A DNA stretch of 19,092 nt, from the NCBI GenBank assembly GCA_937942205.1, contig CALDFO010000054.1, positions 1-19,092 on the forward strand, in the 5' to 3' direction. This document shows, piece after piece, positions 15,082-19,092 of this stretch. The translations under genes and the position numbers were made by a program. Numbering within the stretch: the first letter of the stretch is position 1; each line of letters starts with the position of its first letter. The notes beneath the pieces were generated by a model. The model was not told where the DNA came from. It was given only the letters and a program-made list of their open reading frames with translations, and did no database searches. Origin of the DNA: an uncultured Alphaproteobacteria bacterium. Lineage in GTDB: Bacteria; Pseudomonadota; Alphaproteobacteria; Micropepsales; Micropepsaceae.

Positions 15082-15710
15082 TGGACACCTATCTTTATTT
15101 CGGCAGCCTGGGGCCGCAGGAAAAACAGTATCAGGTGCCCAACTTTGTCGGCCTGGCGCTGCACCCCGCCCATGACCGCGAGATCGCGCACAACGCCCTC
15201 GAGCCCCTGCCCTTTGCCGACGCCTCCATTCCCAAGATCCAGTCCCAGGATGTGTTCGAGCATCTGCCCTTTGAAAAAGTCCCCGGCGTGCTGGACGAAA
15301 TATGGCGGGTGCTCAAGCCCGGCGGCGTCTTCCGTCTGTCGGTGCCCGATTACCGCAGCCCGGTGCTCAAGCGGCGCTCGGTCTATGACAGCATGGGCCG
15401 GGTGCTGGGCGATCTCAGGATGGGCGCCTCGGTGGCGTATGATGAAGCCTCGCAGGCGGCGCGGGTGCGGTTTTCCAGCGACGGCGACGCCCATGTCTGG
15501 TTTCCCCGCTATGAACTGGTGCTGCACCTGATCCTGCGCTCGCAACTGCGCAAATGCGACGCCATCAAGTTCTATCAGTGCTTCCTGGACGATCAGCACT
15601 TCCTCTGCGAGCCGATCCCGGAGAATGAGATGTTCGTCTGGCGCTCGGTTCCCAACGATCCGCGCGGCGGCGGTCAGCCGCTGTCCATCGTGGTGGATTT
15701 CTTCAAGTAA
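15081..15710 (+). CDS. Methyltransferase-like protein lacking the SAM glycine motif
   Basis: This 209-residue protein carries the second half of a class I methyltransferase domain: QDVFEHLPFEKVPGVLDEIWRVLKPGGVFRLSVPDY (56-91) is typical methyltransferase motif IV to post-IV. The N-terminal part, MDTYLYFGSLGPQEKQY, has no D/E-x-G-x-G-x-G loop, so SAM binding is doubtful. The start is either ATG 15081, overlapping the upstream stop, or GTG 15078. Overlap with a methyltransferase-like gene suggests the two proteins work together, perhaps as a heterodimer with this one as the non-catalytic or specificity subunit. That is inference. A 121-base gap follows. Confidence 0.78.
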   Translation: MDTYLYFGSLGPQEKQYQVPNFVGLALHPAHDREIAHNALEPLPFADASIPKIQSQDVFEHLPFEKVPGVLDEIWRVLKPGGVFRLSVPDYRSPVLKRRSVYDSMGRVLGDLRMGASVAYDEASQAARVRFSSDGDAHVWFPRYELVLHLILRSQLRKCDAIKFYQCFLDDQHFLCEPIPENEMFVWRSVPNDPRGGGQPLSIVVDFFK

Positions 15711-15814
15711 TCCAGAGGCTTGCTTTCCATCTTGCGGCGGCGGGCGAAACCGTGCCGTAGTTCGTTCACCGGGATTCCCAAACACAGAATCACAATCGGG
15801 GGAGAGGGGGCCGG

Positions 15815-15838
15815 GTGACGATGGTAACACCATGCTGA
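15815..15838 (+). other. Possible short leader ORF overlapping the next start
   Basis: The purine-rich AGAGGGGG (15803-15810) is too far from the likely starts 15832/15838 but well placed for GTG 15815. That frame (or ATG 15821) runs 5 to 7 codons and stops with TGA at 15836-15838, overlapping ATG 15838. This would couple leader translation to the dehydrogenase subunit. Confidence 0.3.
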
Positions 15839-16392
15839 TGGACCGCCGCGATCTGCTGGCCGGCGCCGGCGCCCTGTTCGGGACCGCGCTGTGTGCGCCG
15901 CTGGCGCGGGCGGCGGAGGCGGCCGCCGCCGCCCGCGGCTTTTCCGCTTCGCGCGTCCTGTTCACGCCCGACCAGCGGGCGCTGGTCGCCGCCATCTGCG
16001 ACCGCATCATTCCCGCCACCGACACGCCGGGCGCGGTGGCGGCGGGCGTGCCGCAATTCATCGAAATGATGCTGGCGGACTGGTACGAACCCACCGACCG
16101 CAACGAATGCACCATCGGCCTGGCGGTGGTGGACGGCTATGCCAACGTCAATTATGCCAATCCCTTCGCCCGGCTGCGCCCCGACCAGCAGGACGCCATC
16201 CTGACCCTGGCGATGGAGGGCGCCCTGCCCGGCCTGCAGAACAGCTTCTTCGAGCGCACGCGCCAGATCGTGATCCTGGGCTATTACACCAGCGAGATCG
16301 GCTGCACCCAGGAACGCCGCTATCTGCCGGTGCCGGGCCGCTATGACGGCGCCTATCCGTATGCCGAAGTCCGGCGCGTGTTTTCCGGCTGA
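15832..16392 (+). CDS. Gluconate 2-dehydrogenase subunit 3-like Tat protein
   Basis: This 186-residue protein has a twin-arginine signal, MDRRDLLAGAGALFGTALCAPLARA, which would carry it to the periplasm, perhaps together with its large partner that lacks a signal. The mature part has LFTPDQRALVAAICDRIIPATDTPGAVAAGVPQFIEMMLADWY, the hallmark of the gluconate-2-dehydrogenase gamma family. These small subunits help export and assemble the FAD-dependent large subunit. Starts at 15832 and 15838 are both possible; the visible binding site fits neither well. The stop is 6 bases before the GMC dehydrogenase start, so they are co-translated. Confidence 0.9.
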   Translation: MLMDRRDLLAGAGALFGTALCAPLARAAEAAAAARGFSASRVLFTPDQRALVAAICDRIIPATDTPGAVAAGVPQFIEMMLADWYEPTDRNECTIGLAVVDGYANVNYANPFARLRPDQQDAILTLAMEGALPGLQNSFFERTRQIVILGYYTSEIGCTQERRYLPVPGRYDGAYPYAEVRRVFSG

Positions 16393-16398
16393 GGCGCC

Positions 16399-18090
16399 AT
16401 GGCGGATTATGATTTCGATGCCATCGTGATCGGTTCGGGCGTCAGCGGCGGCTGGGCCGCCAAGGAACTGACCGAAAAAGGCATGAAGGTGCTGATGCTG
16501 GAGCGCGGCCGCATGGTCGAGCATCAGACCGACTACACCACCGAGGGCAAGGGCCCGTGGGAACTGCCCTTTCGCGGCACCATGCCGCCCGCCGAGGTGG
16601 AGCGCGATTATTTCATGGCCCGCTGGGGCGGCGCGGCCAACACCGCCCAGACCCATTTCTACAGCAACGACCGCCTCAATCCTTTCGATTATGAAGGTTC
16701 CAAGCCGTTCCGCTGGGTGCGGCCCGACCAGGTGGGCGGCAAGTCGCTGATCTGGGGCCGCGTCGCGCTGCGCTGGAGCAAGCTGGATTTCGAGGCCAAT
16801 GCGCGCGACGGGCATGGCAGCCCCTGGCCCGTCAGCTATGACGAGATCGCGCCCTGGTATTCCTATGTCGAAAAATATGCGGGCATCGCCGGTTCGCGCG
16901 AAAATCTGCCCCAGCTTCCCGATGGCGAGTTCCAGCCGCCTCATCCCATGAACGTGGCCGAACTGTGGATGAAGGAGCGGCTGGAAAAGGCGATGCCGGG
17001 GCGCAAGCTGATCCCGACCCGCACCGCCAACATGACCGAGGACAAGCCCGAACAGGGCCGCACCCGTTGCCAGAACCGCAACCAATGCGCCCGCGGCTGT
17101 TCCTTCGGCGCCTATTTCTCCACCCAGGCGGTGACCCTGCCCGCCGCGATGGCCACCAACAATCTCACCTTGCTGTCGGACCAGGTTGTGACCAACCTGG
17201 AATATGACCCCAAGACAAAGCGCGTTACCGGCGTGCGGGTGGTGGACGCCAACACAAAGCTGGCCAAGGTATACCGGTCGCGCATCGTATTCCTCTGCGC
17301 CTCGGCGATGGCCTCGACCCAGATCCTGCTGAACTCGCGCCTGCCCGGCAGCAGCCAGAGCTTCGCCAACTCCAGCGGCCTGCTGGGGCGCTACATCATG
17401 GATCACGCCTTCCGCACCTATTTCTGGGGCCAGATCCCCGACGGCGAGCTGGACCCCTACATCACCTATGGGCGGCGTCCCAACGGCGTCTATATCCCCC
17501 GCTTCCGCAACCTGAACGGCCAGGACGCCGACGCCGATTTCGTGCGCGGCTATGGGATGCAGGGCGCCGCCGGGCGCGGCCCCGCCGCCGCCATCGGCTT
17601 CGGCGCGGCGATGAAAGAGGGCCTGCGCGAATACGGCCCCTGGACGGCGCGCTTCACCACCTTCGCCGAATGCCTGCCCTATGCCGACAACACATTGACG
17701 CTGCACCCCGGCAAGGTGGACCGGTTCGGGGTGCCGCTGAACGTCTTCAACGTCACCTTCCGCGACAATGAGATGAAGCTGCTGCGCGACAGCGCCATCC
17801 AGGGCCAGAAGATGCTGCGGGCGGCGGGGCTGGTGAATGTCGGCTCGTCCAGCGAGGAGCATGTGCCGGGCGACGCCATCCATGAGATGGGTGGCGCGGT
17901 GATGGGCGCCGATCCGCGCCGGTCGGTGGTCAATCGCTGGAGCCAGGCGCACGACGCCCTCAACCTCTATGTCACCGACGGGGCGCAGATGGCCTCCACC
18001 AGTTGCGTCAATCCCTCCATGACCTTCATGGCCTTCACCGCGCGGGCCGCCGACCATGCCGTGAAACAGGTGAAGGCGGGCGCGCTCTGA
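16399..18090 (+). CDS. GMC-family FAD-dependent sugar/polyol dehydrogenase
   Basis: This 563-residue flavoprotein is the large catalytic subunit that pairs with the subunit-3-like protein 6 bases upstream. FAD binding is shown by IVIGSGVSGGWAAKEL (GSGVSGG at 12-18) and VLMLERG. VGGKSLIWG and the C-x5-C-x3-C group (Cys224, 230, 234) in RCQNRNQCARGCSFGAYFSTQAVTLPAA are typical of the gluconate/fructose/glucose dehydrogenase branch, where cysteines may hold an iron-sulfur cluster. The C-terminal catalytic pair is His495 (HEMGG) and Asn538 (SCVNPSMT). It lacks its own signal, so it is likely exported with the Tat partner. A cytochrome c subunit usually completes the complex; none is in the window. 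Electrons would go to the respiratory chain. Confidence 0.93.
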   Translation: MADYDFDAIVIGSGVSGGWAAKELTEKGMKVLMLERGRMVEHQTDYTTEGKGPWELPFRGTMPPAEVERDYFMARWGGAANTAQTHFYSNDRLNPFDYEGSKPFRWVRPDQVGGKSLIWGRVALRWSKLDFEANARDGHGSPWPVSYDEIAPWYSYVEKYAGIAGSRENLPQLPDGEFQPPHPMNVAELWMKERLEKAMPGRKLIPTRTANMTEDKPEQGRTRCQNRNQCARGCSFGAYFSTQAVTLPAAMATNNLTLLSDQVVTNLEYDPKTKRVTGVRVVDANTKLAKVYRSRIVFLCASAMASTQILLNSRLPGSSQSFANSSGLLGRYIMDHAFRTYFWGQIPDGELDPYITYGRRPNGVYIPRFRNLNGQDADADFVRGYGMQGAAGRGPAAAIGFGAAMKEGLREYGPWTARFTTFAECLPYADNTLTLHPGKVDRFGVPLNVFNVTFRDNEMKLLRDSAIQGQKMLRAAGLVNVGSSSEEHVPGDAIHEMGGAVMGADPRRSVVNRWSQAHDALNLYVTDGAQMASTSCVNPSMTFMAFTARAADHAVKQVKAGAL

Positions 18091-18121
18091 TTTTCCGTTT
18101 CGTATTTCCAGGAGAAGCGAT

Positions 18122-19092
18122 TTGAACCCCTTGCGTATCGCCGGCGGCCTGCTGGCCGGTCTGTTTGCCGTTTCCGCCGCCAGCGCCGCGCCCCAGGACG
18201 ACTGGCCCAATACCGGCCGCGATCCCGGCGGCGCGCGCTTTTCGCCTCTGACCCAGATCACCCCCGCCAATGTCGGCGGGCTGAAACCGGCCTGGGAACA
18301 TCACATGAAGCCCGCGGACTGGAAGACCCGGATGCCCGCCTCGCAGATGACGCCGCTGGTGGTGGACGGGGTGATGTATCTGGGCAGCCCCTATGGCCGC
18401 ATCCTGGCGCTGGACGGGGCGACCGGAAAGGAAATCTGGTCCTACACCCTGCCGAACAACGACCGGCCCGGCACGCGCGGCATCGCCTGGTGGCCCGGCG
18501 ACGGCGCGCACGGCCCCCGCATCCTGTTCGGCACCAGCGGCGGCAAGCTGATGGCGGTGGACGCCAGGACCGGCAAGGCGGCGGAGGGGTTCGGCGAGAA
18601 CGGCGTGGTGAATCTGCGCACGCCCGATGTGATGAACGGCTCGCAAAGCGCCGCCGCCATGAGTTCGGCCCCGCTGCTGTACAGGAACCTGGCCATCACC
18701 GGCGGCTCCACACCGGAAATCCCGCGTGGGCCGTCGGGCGATGTGCGCGCCTGGGATGTGGTGACGGGCAAGCTGGTCTGGACCTTCCATTCGGTGCCGC
18801 GCCCCGGCGAGTTCGGCTACGACACCTGGCCCCAGGGCGCGACCGAGAAGCGGTCGGGCGTGAATGTCTGGGGCACCATGACGGTGGATGCCGAACGCGG
18901 CATCGCCTATCTGCCGTTCGGCGCGCCCGCCGCCGACCGCTGGGGCGGCGACCGCCACGGCCTCAACCTGTTCAGCGGTTCGCTGGTGGCGGTGGACGCC
19001 AATACCGGCAAGTATCTGTGGCACTTCCAGCTGGTCCATCACGACATCTGGGACCATGACATGAGCACGCCGCCCACGCTGCTCGATGTGAA
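18122..19092 (+). CDS. PQQ-dependent quinoprotein dehydrogenase (glucose dehydrogenase-like), 3' end off window
   Basis: This open frame runs from TTG 18122 to the window end (323 full codons). The TTG is chosen because AGGAG (18110-18114) lies 7 bases upstream, and the protein then opens with a Sec signal, MNPLRIAGGLLAGLFAVSAASA. WPNTGRDPGGARFSPLTQITPANVGGLKPAWEHH, ALDGATGKEIWSY and VAVDANTGKYLWHFQLVHHDIWDHD show the repeated propeller blades and quinone-site region of membrane-type glucose dehydrogenases. It lacks the five-helix N-terminal anchor of E. coli Gcd and so is a soluble periplasmic form. It lies 31 bases after the GMC gene and looks like one sugar-oxidation operon. The C-terminus, which may hold a cytochrome domain, is not visible. 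Confidence 0.9.
   Translation, partial: MNPLRIAGGLLAGLFAVSAASAAPQDDWPNTGRDPGGARFSPLTQITPANVGGLKPAWEHHMKPADWKTRMPASQMTPLVVDGVMYLGSPYGRILALDGATGKEIWSYTLPNNDRPGTRGIAWWPGDGAHGPRILFGTSGGKLMAVDARTGKAAEGFGENGVVNLRTPDVMNGSQSAAAMSSAPLLYRNLAITGGSTPEIPRGPSGDVRAWDVVTGKLVWTFHSVPRPGEFGYDTWPQGATEKRSGVNVWGTMTVDAERGIAYLPFGAPAADRWGGDRHGLNLFSGSLVAVDANTGKYLWHFQLVHHDIWDHDMSTPPTLLDV

Noticed and set aside
15790..18270. 826-codon minus-strand open frame
   Set aside because: Antisense to the subunit-3 and GMC genes, low-complexity His/Gly/Ala-rich translation, no family match. High GC content lengthens such frames.

Overview
This is a GC-rich window (codon third positions are almost all G or C) from a Gram-negative bacterium. 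An MCE/Mla-type lipid transport operon, a NodT-type outer-membrane lipoprotein, Tat-type signal peptides and PQQ- and FAD-dependent periplasmic oxidoreductases point to an alphaproteobacterium, possibly of the Rhizomicrobium/Micropepsaceae or Caulobacterales type. That placement is inference. I see no rRNA, tRNA, CRISPR array, insertion sequence or phage gene, so this looks like ordinary chromosome.

Left part (1-3626): the end of a DUF486 membrane protein on the minus strand; a 552-base non-coding stretch with several inverted repeats; an orphan NodT-family efflux outer-membrane lipoprotein (877-2322); a repeat-rich gap holding two diverged copies of one intergenic element around a REP-like ATTCCC/GGGAAT palindrome; a strong two-way terminator; and an aldo/keto reductase on the minus strand.

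Lipid transport operon (3760-7320): four tightly linked plus-strand genes encode a STAS-MlaE fusion permease, the MlaF ATPase, the MlaD MCE protein and an ABC-type auxiliary lipoprotein. Junctions overlap by 1 nt or are nearly touching. Together they should form a complex moving phospholipid between inner and outer membranes. A DUF1328 mini-membrane protein follows, with a possible general-stress promoter. Next is a Ca2+-dependent PI-PLC-like gene split by an exact 20-bp tandem duplication (7819-7858). Removing one copy restores a 404-codon frame.

Middle part (8863-14069): a MUG/TDG-type mismatch DNA glycosylase (minus); a Tat-exported sugar isomerase-like TIM barrel (plus); a shared terminator; then, all on the minus strand, a PHB-depolymerase-family esterase, a small conserved protein, a secreted clan-A glycoside hydrolase and a FadR-type regulator. 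A TGC-rich palindrome just upstream of the esterase resembles the operator of the PHA regulator PhaR.

Right part (14215-19092, all plus): a small helical protein behind a leader with two hairpins; two overlapping methyltransferase-like genes, the second lacking the SAM-binding glycine motif; and a sugar-oxidation operon with a gluconate-2-dehydrogenase subunit-3-like Tat protein, a GMC flavoprotein dehydrogenase and a PQQ quinoprotein dehydrogenase that runs off the window. Glycoside hydrolase, exported isomerase, FadR regulator and periplasmic dehydrogenases together suggest breakdown and direct oxidation of plant-type sugars (inference).
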